The notes beneath the pieces were generated by a model. It had not been told where the DNA came from. It worked only from the letters and a program-made list of their open reading frames with translations, and made no database searches. This document shows positions 16,785 to 26,516 of a stretch of DNA of 64,000 bases, piece by piece. The position numbers were made by a program, and so were the translations under genes. This stretch comes from Nostoc carneum NIES-2107 (lineage in GTDB: Bacteria; Cyanobacteriota; Cyanobacteriia; Cyanobacteriales; Nostocaceae), in contig AP018180.1 of NCBI GenBank assembly GCA_002368155.1, positions 2,327,947 through 2,391,946 of the forward strand. The letters run 5' to 3'. How positions within the stretch are numbered: position 1 is the stretch's first letter; each line of letters begins with the position of its first letter.

Positions 16785-19448
16785 CTAATTGCTAGAACAG
16801 CTAGCTGAGTTGAGTCCAGAACTATGAGGAGTAGTGGCTGGTGCGTTTGCTGTTAATAACATTTCGCCTTGAGGAGTAATCACCAGTCCCTGAGCTTCTA
16901 CAATCTCATTGGCAGTCGGCGATGGTAAATTTATAGGAGTGGCAATCTGCCCAGAGCGATCGCTGTTTGTGAGAATCGGAACTGTTTGGATATCTTCTAA
17001 AATTGTGTCACCCCCCAATGCTACCTCTGGATTTTGGGGTAAACCACCCCGTCCCGTGACAACGAAACGGCTAGATTGACTGGGTTGATTCTGACCACAG
17101 CCTTGAGTAATTAATGATGAAGCATCATTTGGCTGTACTGGTAAGGTAACAATCCCTTTGCTAGGGTCAACGGCTAGAGTTTTAATTTCTACAGCACCAT
17201 TTAACCCAAACTGAGAACTAGCTGTAATATCGCTTTCAGGTGTGAGTTGTGGGCGGAATTCAATACCAAAGATACCTTGAGTTGTAATTTGAACGTTCCC
17301 CCCTTGACCTTGAATTGCATTAGCTGTGATGTCGCTATTTTCTGCAGCTGCTAATAAATTGGCACTAATAGTAATATTGCCACCATTGCCATTACCACCT
17401 GTAGCATCAGTAGTAATCTTGCTACCGTTACGCATCAACAAAACATCTTTTATTTGTAAAGTGATATTACCGCCTTCACCTGATTTAGTTGTGGCTTGAA
17501 TTCCACCTGCATCATGTAGTGGGTTACCTGCATTATCAAGCAAGATTGAGTTGGCGTTAATGTTAATGTTGCCACCTTTACCCAATCCTTCATTATCAAC
17601 ACTTACCCTAGCTCCTGCTTGAACTAAGAATTTGCCTGTATTAATTTCTACGTTACCGGCATCGTTTTTATTATTACTGTTTAAAACATTAGCAAATAGG
17701 CTACTAAATATGAAAGTGGCATCAATTTCGGGGTCTAATGGCTCATTTTCAGGCAGTCCAGTACCTAATAACTGAATCAATTTGGTTGCGTTAATATTCA
17801 TTGTGCCTACCTTACCCAAACCCTGTGTACCTACACTAATTGTGGCTCCATTTTGGATGGTTAAATTATTGGTATTAATTGTTAAATTTCCAGCATCACC
17901 TGTAGAATAAATATCCCCACTACTAAACACACCTCCAGCATATTTCTTGATGGGAGAAACTCCATTGACATTGATATAATCGCTGGCATTAAGAATGATA
18001 TTGCCACCATTGCCTTCAGCCAATGTTCCAGAAAAAATTTGCGCTCCATCGCTGATTATTAGCTGTCCAGTATTAACGATTAAATCGCCTGCTTGTCCGC
18101 TACCTTCTTGCACGGAAGTATACAAACCACTAGCGAGAATATCAGCAGGTGAAACACCTAACAATTCAACGGATTTTGTGGCATTGACTGTTAAATTGCC
18201 GCCTTTGGCATTACTCAAAGTTGCAGCAGATAGTTGTGCTCCATTTTTAACAGTTAACTTGCCAGTATTAACAGTTAAATTGCCTCCTGCACCATGACCG
18301 AATGTATCTGTGACTAACCCAGTAGCCACAGCTTCATCTAATGAGTCAACACCACTCAGTTCAATTGTATCCGCAGCATTAATAGTTATATCTCCTCCCT
18401 TACCTAGGGAGTCAGGTAAAGTGACTGTTGAGATTCGAGCTTCGCCTTCAACCTGAAGTTTATTAGTATTGATGGTGATTCCTAAGCTATCACCACTGCC
18501 ATTGTTTTCTGCAAACAACCCATCCGTAAAGGTTTGAGTATTGCGATCGCTTTTGACAATCACCGCATCGGAAGCATTTAAAAGCAAGTTTGCGCCTGAA
18601 ATTTCACCTAATGTAAAAGTAGATATGCGAGAGTTCTCAATAGTTAAATTTTTTCCTGTGAGTTGAATAATACCGCCGCCACTGCCGCTAGTTGTTACTA
18701 AACTATTATTACTAATTAATACATTAGCCCTCGCCAAATCCTGAGGAAAACTCAATTGTGGTTGGCTTCCTATCCATGAAAGCTCAACCATTCCTGAATC
18801 TGCTACTCCACCTAACTCAATATGACCGCTATTGGCAATTAATTTACTGTTATTTATAGTTAGATCGCCACCTATTAAAGCTAGCATTTGATATTTTGAA
18901 ATTGTTAGATTAGCGCCATTGACTTCAATAGATGATGCTTTACTGCCATACTGTAATCCAATAGGGACGCTGACAGTTAGTAAGGGCGGATTTCCATCAG
19001 TTGATGTATGAAATTCTTTACCATCAGCAAATTTTATACTGTTGGCTGTGGTCGCAAAAAATGAACCACCAATGTCTAATTTTGCATGAGAACCAAAGAT
19101 AATTCCATTAGGATTAATTAAGAAAAGATTAGCTTTACCAAGAGTCCGAATTCTGCCATCGATCAACGAAGGTTCTAGACTAGTAATACGACTAATAATA
19201 TTTTGAATAGAGAGATTATTATTAAAATTAGCAGACCCACCAGTTGGTACAGAAAATTCGCTAAAACTATGAAAAAGATTTCCTCCAACTTGGCTACCGC
19301 CATTAATCGTAAAATTGAGGCGATCGCTAGATTTAACTATTGTCGGTAAAGTACCATCGGCTGCAATCTGAGCATCACAAGTGTGTGCAAATGTGAGATT
19401 ACAAATACTAAATATTCCCGCAATACTAATAGCACAATACCAATTCAT
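16785..19448 (-). CDS. Two-partner-secretion filamentous haemagglutinin-like adhesin
   Basis: From the ATG at 19446-19448 the product is 887 residues. A longer frame opens at a TTG (19640), but the first ATG begins a good Sec signal peptide (MNWYCAISIAGIFSICNLTFA, cut near DAQ). After it comes a TPS secretion domain (haemagg_act): QIAADGTLPTIV, a FHSFSEFSVPTGGSANF stretch, IQNIISRITS, and LFLINPNGIIFG. The rest is a repetitive right-handed beta-helix with GGNLTVN/GGNITIN repeats. Such proteins pass the outer membrane through a TpsB/Omp85 partner, which is not in this window. The C-terminus is Pro/Thr-rich and ends SCSSN. Confidence 0.9.
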   Translation of the reverse strand: MNWYCAISIAGIFSICNLTFAHTCDAQIAADGTLPTIVKSSDRLNFTINGGSQVGGNLFHSFSEFSVPTGGSANFNNNLSIQNIISRITSLEPSLIDGRIRTLGKANLFLINPNGIIFGSHAKLDIGGSFFATTANSIKFADGKEFHTSTDGNPPLLTVSVPIGLQYGSKASSIEVNGANLTISKYQMLALIGGDLTINNSKLIANSGHIELGGVADSGMVELSWIGSQPQLSFPQDLARANVLISNNSLVTTSGSGGGIIQLTGKNLTIENSRISTFTLGEISGANLLLNASDAVIVKSDRNTQTFTDGLFAENNGSGDSLGITINTNKLQVEGEARISTVTLPDSLGKGGDITINAADTIELSGVDSLDEAVATGLVTDTFGHGAGGNLTVNTGKLTVKNGAQLSAATLSNAKGGNLTVNATKSVELLGVSPADILASGLYTSVQEGSGQAGDLIVNTGQLIISDGAQIFSGTLAEGNGGNIILNASDYINVNGVSPIKKYAGGVFSSGDIYSTGDAGNLTINTNNLTIQNGATISVGTQGLGKVGTMNINATKLIQLLGTGLPENEPLDPEIDATFIFSSLFANVLNSNNKNDAGNVEINTGKFLVQAGARVSVDNEGLGKGGNININANSILLDNAGNPLHDAGGIQATTKSGEGGNITLQIKDVLLMRNGSKITTDATGGNGNGGNITISANLLAAAENSDITANAIQGQGGNVQITTQGIFGIEFRPQLTPESDITASSQFGLNGAVEIKTLAVDPSKGIVTLPVQPNDASSLITQGCGQNQPSQSSRFVVTGRGGLPQNPEVALGGDTILEDIQTVPILTNSDRSGQIATPINLPSPTANEIVEAQGLVITPQGEMLLTANAPATTPHSSGLNSASCSSN

Positions 19449-19712
19449 AAAAGTAAAATTTCTTAAAGTCTGGATTTGCCTCTCCTTCAGTATTCCCGGA
19501 ATACCTGAAACTATTGCAAGCAACAGAGGTAAAAGTAAAAAGACTCTTTTAGGGATTTTATGGCTAATTTTCGCGGAAATCTTGATTATTTCGTGATAGC
19601 AAGAGCCAAGACTATAAAAATTGTCCTCAATAATGATCAAGGCACAACATTGTTGTGCCTTTAGCTATGTATTTCGTTTACCTAAAAAACAGTGTATGGG
19701 TAAGCTGATTAT

Positions 19713-20453
19713 CTAAAATTTGCCCAGCCAACCGCCAAAAACAGCTAAACCATAGTATTTCCAAGGTACTGCGACTGTTAAAAACCCTGCTTGTCTGAGC
19801 ATTTGTAAATGAGCATCCACAGAAGCTAATTGGTCTTGGCTTGAGTAGCCCTGTGTAGTAGTTGTACCCACCTTAGCACGAACCTCCGCCAGAGTTTTCC
19901 CCTGTTGGTTAGCCCATTCCTCTCGCGCTGCTTTGTATACTTCCACCAAGGCAGGTGATTCCGGTAGGATAGGGTCAGCATTCCAAAAACAACCATTAGG
20001 ACTCAAGCTAGCAGCAATTTGCTGAAATAACTTAAATTTCATCTCATCTTGGAGATGATGAATTGCCAGAGAAGAAACACAGGCATCAAATTCCTTACCC
20101 GTAGCAAATTTTTCTGGATTATTTGCCCATTCGCCAAAATCCGCTTCTATACAACTCCACCGATTTTGATATCCAGCTGCAGCAATTTTACTTTGAGCAA
20201 ATTGCAACATTCGCGGCGAGTAATCTAAGGCAATGACTTGAGCATCTGGACAGCGTTGGAGTATTTTTAAGCTCAGTTCACCTGTGCCACAGCCTAATTC
20301 TAAGATGCGAAGACTTGTAGAAGGCAGACAACGGGTAATTACCTCCAGCATTTCGTCATAGCGCGGTAATAGCTGACGAATCCCTGTATCAAAATCAGCA
20401 GTGTTGGCAAATACTTCACCGGGAAATAGTTGTTGCATATCGCTGGCACTCAT
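19713..20453 (-). CDS. Class I SAM-dependent methyltransferase
   Basis: The SAM-binding motif I ILELGCGTGELSLKIL is followed by VIALDYSPRML (motif acidic residue), EADFGEW, and SLAIHHLQDE, all typical of small-molecule methyltransferases. I chose the ATG at 20451-20453 (MSASDMQQLF, 246 residues); a GTG start 11 codons upstream is possible. The substrate is unknown. It lies downstream of crtO on the same strand, with about 200 bp between them containing a repeat hairpin, so a link to carotenoid metabolism is not shown. Confidence 0.85.
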   Translation of the reverse strand: MSASDMQQLFPGEVFANTADFDTGIRQLLPRYDEMLEVITRCLPSTSLRILELGCGTGELSLKILQRCPDAQVIALDYSPRMLQFAQSKIAAAGYQNRWSCIEADFGEWANNPEKFATGKEFDACVSSLAIHHLQDEMKFKLFQQIAASLSPNGCFWNADPILPESPALVEVYKAAREEWANQQGKTLAEVRAKVGTTTTQGYSSQDQLASVDAHLQMLRQAGFLTVAVPWKYYGLAVFGGWLGKF

Positions 20454-20590
20454 TGTTTGTGAGAAATAGAGAATCTTCGACACCACAATGATAATATTGG
20501 CGATCGCACTTATTTTGGCGTTAGTAGTACGTCTATTTACAAAGGGGGATCATTTAAAGAATTTTGTCGCACTACCAATTAAATAAACAA

Positions 20591-20616
20591 GGTGCGTTAC
20601 ACTGCGTTAACGCACC
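20591..20616. repeat. GGTGCGTTA hairpin, dispersed repeat fragment
   Basis: GGTGCGTTA (20591-20599) pairs perfectly with TAACGCACC (20608-20616), followed by CTACG. Same sequence family as the elements at 7365, 23653 and 57541. Confidence 0.6.
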
Positions 20617-20650
20617 CTACGCGGATGAAAAAATTTATTTTGAATCTTCT

Positions 20651-22345
20651 CTAAAGAATTCCAAATACTGAGCCGACAGTAGATTTAATCGAATCCCTAG
20701 CATCCTTCAAAGTTTGGGCTATAGGATGTTTAGTTTGCAAGAATACCCGTGCACAATTACGACCTGGCATACCAGAGATTGAACCACCGGGATGTGTGCC
20801 AGCACCAGTTAAAAAGAGGTTATCAATTGGTGTTTTGTAGTTGGCTATTTCTGGTAAGGGACGGAAAAATACCATTTGATCTAGTGTCATATCAATGTGG
20901 TAATAATTCCCTTTGTAAGCACCTAGCCTTTCTCCTAATTCTGCAGGACTTTCTACGCGACGGGCGATAGTTGCTGTTTTCACATTTGGTGCATAGGTTG
21001 CTAACTTATCAACTACCTTATCTGCAACTTGATTTTTTAATTCATCAGTCCAACCTGTACCTTTTAAACCTGTACCTTCTGCACCAGCAATTTGATAGGG
21101 AGCAAAAAATTCAATCCATACTGTATGCTTACCTGGTGGTGCTAATGTGGGATCTAAAGCGCTAGGCATCACTACATACATTGATGGATCAGAATCTGGG
21201 ATTTCTCCTAAAGTACATTTACTATGGGCTTGTTCAACATGAGCTACAGAATCGGCAATTAAGATAGAACCAATGAGATATTCATCTTTGTGTTCATGGT
21301 AAGGAAAACGCAAGGGTTCATCTAAGGCTAAATCTATTTTGAGAATAGTTTCGTTATTGTTAACAATGCGGCGTTCTAATCTTTCCCACAAATCTGGATC
21401 GACTGCATCAATATCAGTTTTATCAGTCATTTGCAAGAATAAACGCTTGGCATCAATATTAGAAATTACCCCATATTTAGCTCGATATTCTTTACCGCCA
21501 GCAACGCGTACACCCACTGCTTTTTTATCATCAATCAACACTTTTTCTACGTGCTGGTCTGTGAGAATTACGCCGCCTTTACTTGTAACTAAATTCACTA
21601 AAGCTTTGACAAGTGCGCCAGTACCACCGCGAGGTCTAGCCATACCAGGATTGTGACGCATTGCCATCATAATTGCACCAATCGCAATAGTTTTTTGTGA
21701 TGGTGGCGCACCCAGTTCTGCTGCTAGCCTCGCTAAGGGTGCTTTGAGAAACTCTTCATCAAACCATTCGTTAAGTAAATCTTCCGCGCTGGTCATCATG
21801 TTGCGAATAAAGTCCAGCGTTTTATTCGGGGAACCAATGACAGAAAATAAATCTTTGATTTTCGTGATGTCGTAATTACCAGCAATATCAATAATCGACT
21901 TTGGAGGAGCATTAAACATAGGAATCATAGCACCTAATGCTCGTTGCCAATAGTCGGTAAATTCGGCGTATTTTTTAGCATCACGTTCGTTATAACGCGC
22001 GATTTCTGCACAGGTTTTTTCGAGAGATTTGTGAGCTAAAAAATATTTACCATCTGGATGGGGACAGAAAACTACTGGATCGCATTCCAGATATTCCAAA
22101 CCATATTTTTCTAATTCTAATTCTTCAACAACTGGCCCTAAATGTATAAATTCGTGGTCAATGGCACATAAATTAAATTTAAATCCAGGTGCTTCTTGTG
22201 GTAAACATTCTTCAGTGGTAGCTGCACCACCAGGAACAGAACGCTTTTCTAATAGCAGGACACTATAGCCAGCTTTTAGTAAATAGGCAGCACATACTAA
22301 ACCGTTATGTCCTGCACCGATAATCACAACATCGTACTCTTGCAT
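20651..22345 (-). CDS. crtO: CrtO-type beta-carotene ketolase
   Basis: The 564-residue flavoprotein has an N-terminal dinucleotide-binding motif (VVIIGAGHNGLVCAAYLL) and the phytoene-desaturase-family C-terminal FAD motif (NLFLTGAGTHPGGSISGMPGRNCA). Long stretches, such as CAIDHEFIHLGPV, RLAAELGAPPSQK and HTVWIEFFAPYQIAG, match what I recall of Synechocystis CrtO, which introduces a keto group into beta-carotene to make echinenone. This is distinct from the non-heme CrtW ketolases. It would act at membranes. The DUF2993 gene lies 80 bp upstream on the same strand and may be co-transcribed. A more general CrtI-like oxidoreductase role is the alternative. Confidence 0.85.
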   Translation of the reverse strand: MQEYDVVIIGAGHNGLVCAAYLLKAGYSVLLLEKRSVPGGAATTEECLPQEAPGFKFNLCAIDHEFIHLGPVVEELELEKYGLEYLECDPVVFCPHPDGKYFLAHKSLEKTCAEIARYNERDAKKYAEFTDYWQRALGAMIPMFNAPPKSIIDIAGNYDITKIKDLFSVIGSPNKTLDFIRNMMTSAEDLLNEWFDEEFLKAPLARLAAELGAPPSQKTIAIGAIMMAMRHNPGMARPRGGTGALVKALVNLVTSKGGVILTDQHVEKVLIDDKKAVGVRVAGGKEYRAKYGVISNIDAKRLFLQMTDKTDIDAVDPDLWERLERRIVNNNETILKIDLALDEPLRFPYHEHKDEYLIGSILIADSVAHVEQAHSKCTLGEIPDSDPSMYVVMPSALDPTLAPPGKHTVWIEFFAPYQIAGAEGTGLKGTGWTDELKNQVADKVVDKLATYAPNVKTATIARRVESPAELGERLGAYKGNYYHIDMTLDQMVFFRPLPEIANYKTPIDNLFLTGAGTHPGGSISGMPGRNCARVFLQTKHPIAQTLKDARDSIKSTVGSVFGIL

Positions 22346-22425
22346 ATTTGTAATTTAGAAATGGTGTAGCTTGAATAAATTTACAACACTAATAGTGAGA
22401 AAAACCTCGGTTAGCCGCTTTCTTT

Positions 22426-23187
22426 TTATTGAGGGGAAAGCATAGAATCTGTTGAGGGAATTTGCTTAACATGGGCTTTGACTAGCATAATGATATTGTC
22501 TGCCTGTACTTTCATATCTTTAATGCTTAATAGCATATTTTGCCATTCAAAATATGGTAATTGCAGCATTTCTTTTACCTTTTGCATTAATGCTGCCATG
22601 AGATTGACTGACAAACCATCTCCCTGATGACAGTTGAAGCTCTCTAAGAGGAATGGTTGTGAATGGGTAAATGGCTTAAGTCTCGCGGTAAAATCTAGTA
22701 AGCGGCTGTTTCCCAGTTCATTGAGCAGCACTTTTCCCCTAAATTCTATTTTATCGCTATCAGGTAGGGATACTTGAATTCCTTGCAGATTAAAATTGAC
22801 AATTTCGCCATCTACATTTAAATCCCACTTTTGTGATTGACTGCGAATTAAGTCGGAAGATAAAGCATGATTAATATCTGCTACTGTCATGACAATTCGA
22901 GCGATCGCATTTACTGGCTCGTTTAGTTCAATTTGTCCAAAAATTGCATTTAAAGGATTGACAGCAACGTTATCTGTTTTGACTTTTATTTCCTGTACAC
23001 GGATATCTTTTTGGAACACCAGACCTTGACCAGTTAGAGAAACTTCGTCTACCTGTCCCTGAACAATTTTGAGTAGATCGGTTCGCACATCTACATCTAT
23101 TTGTTCTACTTCGTCCAACTGGTTGGATAGAGTGTTTTCTGCCGCCTGTGATAATATATGCTCCTCTAACCTTTCCTTGTCTGGCAT
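22426..23187 (-). CDS. DUF2993 / LmeA-like lipid-binding protein
   Basis: The 253-residue protein has the DUF2993 pattern: an N-terminal helix (ERLEEHILSQAAENTL), IDVDVRTDLLKIVQGQVDEVSLTGQGLVF, ISxLDL-like strands, and repeated beta strands to the end. LmeA, a mycobacterial member, binds phospholipid. There is no clear signal peptide, so it may be cytoplasmic or membrane-peripheral. It lies 80 bp upstream of crtO in the same direction. Confidence 0.75.
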   Translation of the reverse strand: MPDKERLEEHILSQAAENTLSNQLDEVEQIDVDVRTDLLKIVQGQVDEVSLTGQGLVFQKDIRVQEIKVKTDNVAVNPLNAIFGQIELNEPVNAIARIVMTVADINHALSSDLIRSQSQKWDLNVDGEIVNFNLQGIQVSLPDSDKIEFRGKVLLNELGNSRLLDFTARLKPFTHSQPFLLESFNCHQGDGLSVNLMAALMQKVKEMLQLPYFEWQNMLLSIKDMKVQADNIIMLVKAHVKQIPSTDSMLSPQ

Positions 23188-23576
23188 GAGTTCTTATACT
23201 CCTACTATCCTCTTACCTACTCAATTTAATCTTTGCAGAGTCAGGAAGGTATCTATAGTATGGTATATGCATCTAGGAAGATAGAAAACAATATATCAAA
23301 ATCAGATTTGTGTTGTAAAATTACTTGCACATAAATGAAATATTCAATTATCTTGTACAGATTATATATGAATTACCAAAAAATCTGTTTTATTGCAATA
23401 AAATATATCATTGGTATGAAGATAAATAATTAAAATATCTACCAAATTGTAGATATTTTAAGTTAAAAATTATTTCTTTATAGCAATCCTATTTTAGTTG
23501 TGAAAAATATCGGTTTTGGCTGTTGGCTGTTAACCGTTAAGAGGTTATTTATAAAGTAAAAATAAAATTATCGTAG

Positions 23577-23642
23577 GATGCGTTAGGCGCTGGTTTCCAA
23601 TATGATTTGTCATGAAAGAACTATCCTAGCGCCTAACGCATC
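23577..23642. repeat. Palindromic unit with perfect 15-bp terminal repeats
   Basis: GATGCGTTAGGCGCT (23577-23591) is the exact reverse complement of AGCGCCTAACGCATC (23628-23642). The 36-bp centre is AT-rich. Confidence 0.75.
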
Positions 23643-23652
23643 ATCCACGCGG

Positions 23653-23720
23653 TGGTGCGTTACGGCTAAATTCCATTGTCTCTGTGTCCTAAATCCTTTC
23701 ATAGCCGTAACACACCCTAC
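23653..23720 (-). repeat. GTAGGGTGTGTTACGGCT MITE-like element, copy 2
   Basis: Near-identical, in reverse orientation, to 7365-7433. In this copy AAATCTCAAGTA separates the element from the ATTTATAAAGTA end; in copy 1 that stretch is missing, as expected from a deletion between AAGTA direct repeats. Confidence 0.7.
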
Positions 23721-23879
23721 TTGAGATTTACTTTATAAATATTCTCTAACGGTCAACATTTCAGATGATTTTATTTTGTCAAGCTATGAGTGTAAATGGT
23801 CATAAGCAGTTGATCGCGTAGTTATATCAAAATTTTGGGTTGTTTGTCAGCATCCCTATATTCCCCCATATTCAACAAT

Positions 23880-23918
23880 AAGCAAAAAGTGAACAATTTT
23901 TGACCTGGAAGATGAGCA
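23880..23918 (+). promoter_or_regulatory. TGARCA-N17-TRARCA element, copy A
   Basis: AAGCAAAAAG precedes TGAACA (23890-23895); a 17-bp spacer with TTG at positions 5-7 and CTGG at 10-13 leads to TGAGCA (23913-23918). The element sits 68 bp before the start at 23987. A TATCGA follows 22 nt later (23941), at the same distance as in copy B. Matches copies at 28810 and 34091. Confidence 0.65.
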
Positions 23919-23986
23919 ATAGGACAAGACAGACTACAACTATCGATTCAGAAAACAGTAGTTTGTCAAGTACAAAGAGGTCAAAA

Positions 23987-24460
23987 ATGATTCGTCACAT
24001 TTCGATTCCTGCTGCTAACCCCCGTCACGTTGCGGAAGCGATCGCTGAACTTTGGGGAGGACGTGTGTTACCATTCCTTATTCATGGCGATAGTTATATG
24101 GCTATGGCTTGGGATGCTAGAGGAACCATGATTGAGGTTTATCCACTAGGTACAGAATTGGTTCCTGGTAATGGTGATGCAGAAGTGCAGTTTCGAGACA
24201 CTAATTCTTCTAGCCAGTTTCAAGCAGTACACGCAGCCATTGATGTACCTACAAGCCAAGAACAGATTTTTGCAATTGCAGCACGTGAAGGTTGGCGTGT
24301 GGTACGTTGCGATCGCGGCGGATTTTTTGAAGTTATAGAATTATGGGTTGAAAACCGCCTGTTGTTGGAATTGTTAACCCCAGAACTGGCGGCAAAATAT
24401 ACCAATTTTATGCAACCACAGTCATTAGAGCAGCTTGTTGCGGCTATGGGTGTGGGTTAA
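23987..24460 (+). CDS. Hypothetical protein, 157 aa (VOC-like size and pattern)
   Basis: The start is the ATG at 23987, preceded by AGAGG with ideal spacing; an upstream in-frame extension to 23900 runs through the regulatory element and is rejected. The product opens MIRHISIPAANPRHVAEAIAELWGGRV, with later AWDARGTMIEVYPLG and ELWVENRLLLELLTPE. The His-to-strand opening and acidic C-terminal strand recall a single vicinal-oxygen-chelate module, but I cannot confirm metal ligands. It stands alone on the plus strand behind the TGARCA element, so its expression is probably tied to that signal. Confidence 0.7.
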   Translation: MIRHISIPAANPRHVAEAIAELWGGRVLPFLIHGDSYMAMAWDARGTMIEVYPLGTELVPGNGDAEVQFRDTNSSSQFQAVHAAIDVPTSQEQIFAIAAREGWRVVRCDRGGFFEVIELWVENRLLLELLTPELAAKYTNFMQPQSLEQLVAAMGVG

Positions 24461-24555
24461 AGAGATGGGGAAAGGGGAAAGGTGAAAGGGGAATGGGGAA
24501 TGGGGAAATACCAAATCTTTCTCCCTTTTTGCGACTTCTGTTAAGAAGCCTAGTG

Positions 24556-24587
24556 GGTAGAGGGTTTAGCAATGCTAAACCCCTACC
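24556..24587. terminator. Repeat-type hairpin after the hypothetical gene
   Basis: GGTAG-A-GGGTTTAGC (24556-24570) pairs with GCTAAACCCCTACC (24574-24587) around a 3-nt loop, followed by AAAAAA. It may act as a terminator for the gene ending at 24460, but this sequence is also a dispersed repeat type. Confidence 0.4.
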
Positions 24588-24734
24588 AAAAAAATATCTT
24601 TGCCAGAATTTTCATCAATTGATATCAGCACTTAGCTTTATTTTGCAGCTTGGTGGTAATTAATCTGCGCCTAGACAGATCCAAGCGCAATGAATAAACG
24701 TATATAACTTTAGCCTGGGAAGGAAACATATAAT

Positions 24735-26300
24735 ATGAGTCTTGGCGATTGTGTAATCAATGCTAGTAACTTATACTGTGACAAAATAGCGATTCTGTTT
24801 GAGGATCAAGCTTGGAACTATCAAGACTTGAATGAGATTACAGACAAAATCGCTGCTTCCTTGATGAAGATGGGGGTTTCTCAAGGCGATCGCATTGCTA
24901 TTCATCTATCAAATTGTCCAGAAATTGTCTTTTGTTACTACGCCTGTTTTAAAATTGGTGCGATCGCAGTTCCTCTCAACAATCGTTTGAAAGCACCAGA
25001 ACTCGAATATATCCTCCATCACTGTCAAGCTAAAATCTGTATCAGCCAAGGAGATTTATTTGGGGAAATTCAGGCGATCCAAGATAATCTTGCGAGTGTA
25101 GAAGCATACTTTGTATTGCGTAATAATTCTAGATTTCCTGATGTGCGTGCTTTTGAGGAAATGTTGCAACCACATAGAGGTAAGATAGAGTTTCCCAAAT
25201 TGGATGCAAGTGCGATCGCGGCAATTTTATACACTTCTGGCACCACAGCACGTCCTAAAGGCGTTACCCACACCCATAAATCTTTACTGATTACAGCTGC
25301 ATATCATAGCCAACAAACCAACTTAAGCAATGCAGATATTAGTGGTGTGATGTTACCTCTGTGTCATATCTTTGGTTTTGCCTTGCAAATGATTGCATCT
25401 ATGAGTGTCGGTGCAACATTAGTGATTATCCCTCGTTTTGAGCCTGGATTAGTCTTGCAAAATCTCCAGCAACATGGTGTTACCAAACTTTACGGACTAC
25501 CAGTCATGTATAACGCTTTGGTGAATTACCCAGAAGTAGCTGCTTACCGTCTAGATAGTTTGCAACTTTGTTTTGCTGGTGGTGATGCAGTTCCCGCAAC
25601 TTTACAACAACATTTTACCCAAATGTTTGGTGTAGAAATTCTTGAAGGATGCGGGATGACAGAAGTAATTCCTTATAGCATGAACCCCAACGATGCTAAA
25701 CGTCTTGGTTCTATTGGTAAAGCTACAGAGGGAATGATGCTGCGAATAGTCAATGACAAAGGGGAAGATGTTCCTCAAGGTGAAATTGGCGAAATTATTG
25801 TCAAAAGTGAAGCAATGATGCTTGGCTATTGGAATCAGCCAGAAGCTACCGCCGCCGTATTAAAAGATGACTGGTTATATACAGGTGATTTAGCTTGGAT
25901 GGATGGAGATAATTATTACTGGTTTGTAAGTCGTAAAAAAGAAATTATTGTTCGGGGTGGTTCTAATATTTCGCCTTTAGAAGTGGAAGCAGTTTTATAT
26001 CAACATCCATCTGTGAAAGAAGCTGCAGTTATTGGTGTACCCAATGCAACTTGGGGTGAAATTGTCCAAGCATTTGTCGTACTGAAATCAGGATATTCCA
26101 TCAGCAAAATAGAATTAAAGGAATTTATGAGTGACAGGATAGCAGCTTACAAAGTACCCGAAAATATTGCCTTTTTACCGGAATTACCTAAAGGCTTAAC
26201 AGGTAAAATCCACCGTAAAACCTTACGAGATTGGGCAACGGCTACTTTACCCGTATATTCCAATACGGTTCAGTTAAGGATAAATTGTAGGTTGGGTTGA
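24735..26300 (+). CDS. Acyl-CoA synthetase / AMP-dependent ligase
   Basis: The 521-residue enzyme belongs to the class I adenylate-forming family. Motifs in order: the P-loop-like YTSGTTARPKGVTHTH, LPLCHIFGF, EGCGMTE (A5), YTGDLAWMDGD (A7), SRKKEIIVRGG (A8) and the C-terminal catalytic lysine in LTGKIHRKTLR (A10). It activates a carboxylic acid as acyl-AMP and transfers it, usually to CoA. The sequence looks closest to medium- or long-chain fatty-acyl CoA ligases, but specificity cannot be read directly. GGAAGGAAAC gives a ribosome site close to the start. The C-terminus runs into a dispersed repeat (GTAGGTTGGG), so the last residues (RINCRLG) may be repeat-derived. Confidence 0.88.
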   Translation: MSLGDCVINASNLYCDKIAILFEDQAWNYQDLNEITDKIAASLMKMGVSQGDRIAIHLSNCPEIVFCYYACFKIGAIAVPLNNRLKAPELEYILHHCQAKICISQGDLFGEIQAIQDNLASVEAYFVLRNNSRFPDVRAFEEMLQPHRGKIEFPKLDASAIAAILYTSGTTARPKGVTHTHKSLLITAAYHSQQTNLSNADISGVMLPLCHIFGFALQMIASMSVGATLVIIPRFEPGLVLQNLQQHGVTKLYGLPVMYNALVNYPEVAAYRLDSLQLCFAGGDAVPATLQQHFTQMFGVEILEGCGMTEVIPYSMNPNDAKRLGSIGKATEGMMLRIVNDKGEDVPQGEIGEIIVKSEAMMLGYWNQPEATAAVLKDDWLYTGDLAWMDGDNYYWFVSRKKEIIVRGGSNISPLEVEAVLYQHPSVKEAAVIGVPNATWGEIVQAFVVLKSGYSISKIELKEFMSDRIAAYKVPENIAFLPELPKGLTGKIHRKTLRDWATATLPVYSNTVQLRINCRLG

Positions 26301-26435
26301 ACGGAGTGAAACCCAACAAAGTTGCGAAAATGTTGGGTTACCCTGCGGGAAGCCCCTTCGGGTCTACGTCCCTCAAACGCCACTTGCTTTAAGCCGGGAA
26401 ACCCGTCCAACGCAGTGGCTCCCCAACCTACGCCG
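26287..26435. repeat. GTAGGTTGGGTT...AACCTACG dispersed repeat
   Basis: GTAGGTTGGGTT with AAACCCAACA and TGTTGGGTTACC forms a hairpin near the left end, and CCCAACCTACG closes the right end as the reverse complement of the left. The element overlaps the last codons of the ligase gene. Confidence 0.6.
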
Positions 26436-26516
26436 ATTAAGCTTTTTGATACTAACTGAACGTTATTGCAGTGTATTCATGATTTGAAATAATTCGTAAT
26501 TACTTGGAGCTAATTT

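Larger units (their letters stand above)
23529..23757. mobile_element. Nested MITE-like element with 30-bp imperfect terminal repeats
   Basis: The ends are imperfect inverted repeats of about 31 bp: GTTAACCGTTA...TATTTATAAAGTAAA (23529-23560) against TTTACTTTATAAATA...TAACGGTCAAC (23727-23757). The innermost 15 bp are perfect. Two other palindromic units sit inside (23577-23642 and 23653-23720). There is no transposase, so this would be a non-autonomous element with insertions. Confidence 0.65.
23188..23986. other. 799-bp gap with nested mobile-like repeats and a regulatory element
   Basis: The left part (23188-23520) is AT-rich with no gene. 23529-23757 is a nested inverted-repeat element and 23880-23918 a conserved promoter-like element; both are listed separately. 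Confidence 0.5.

Noticed and set aside
16785-19640. Longer adhesin start at 19640
   Set aside because: It needs a TTG start; the ATG at 19448 begins a standard signal peptide.
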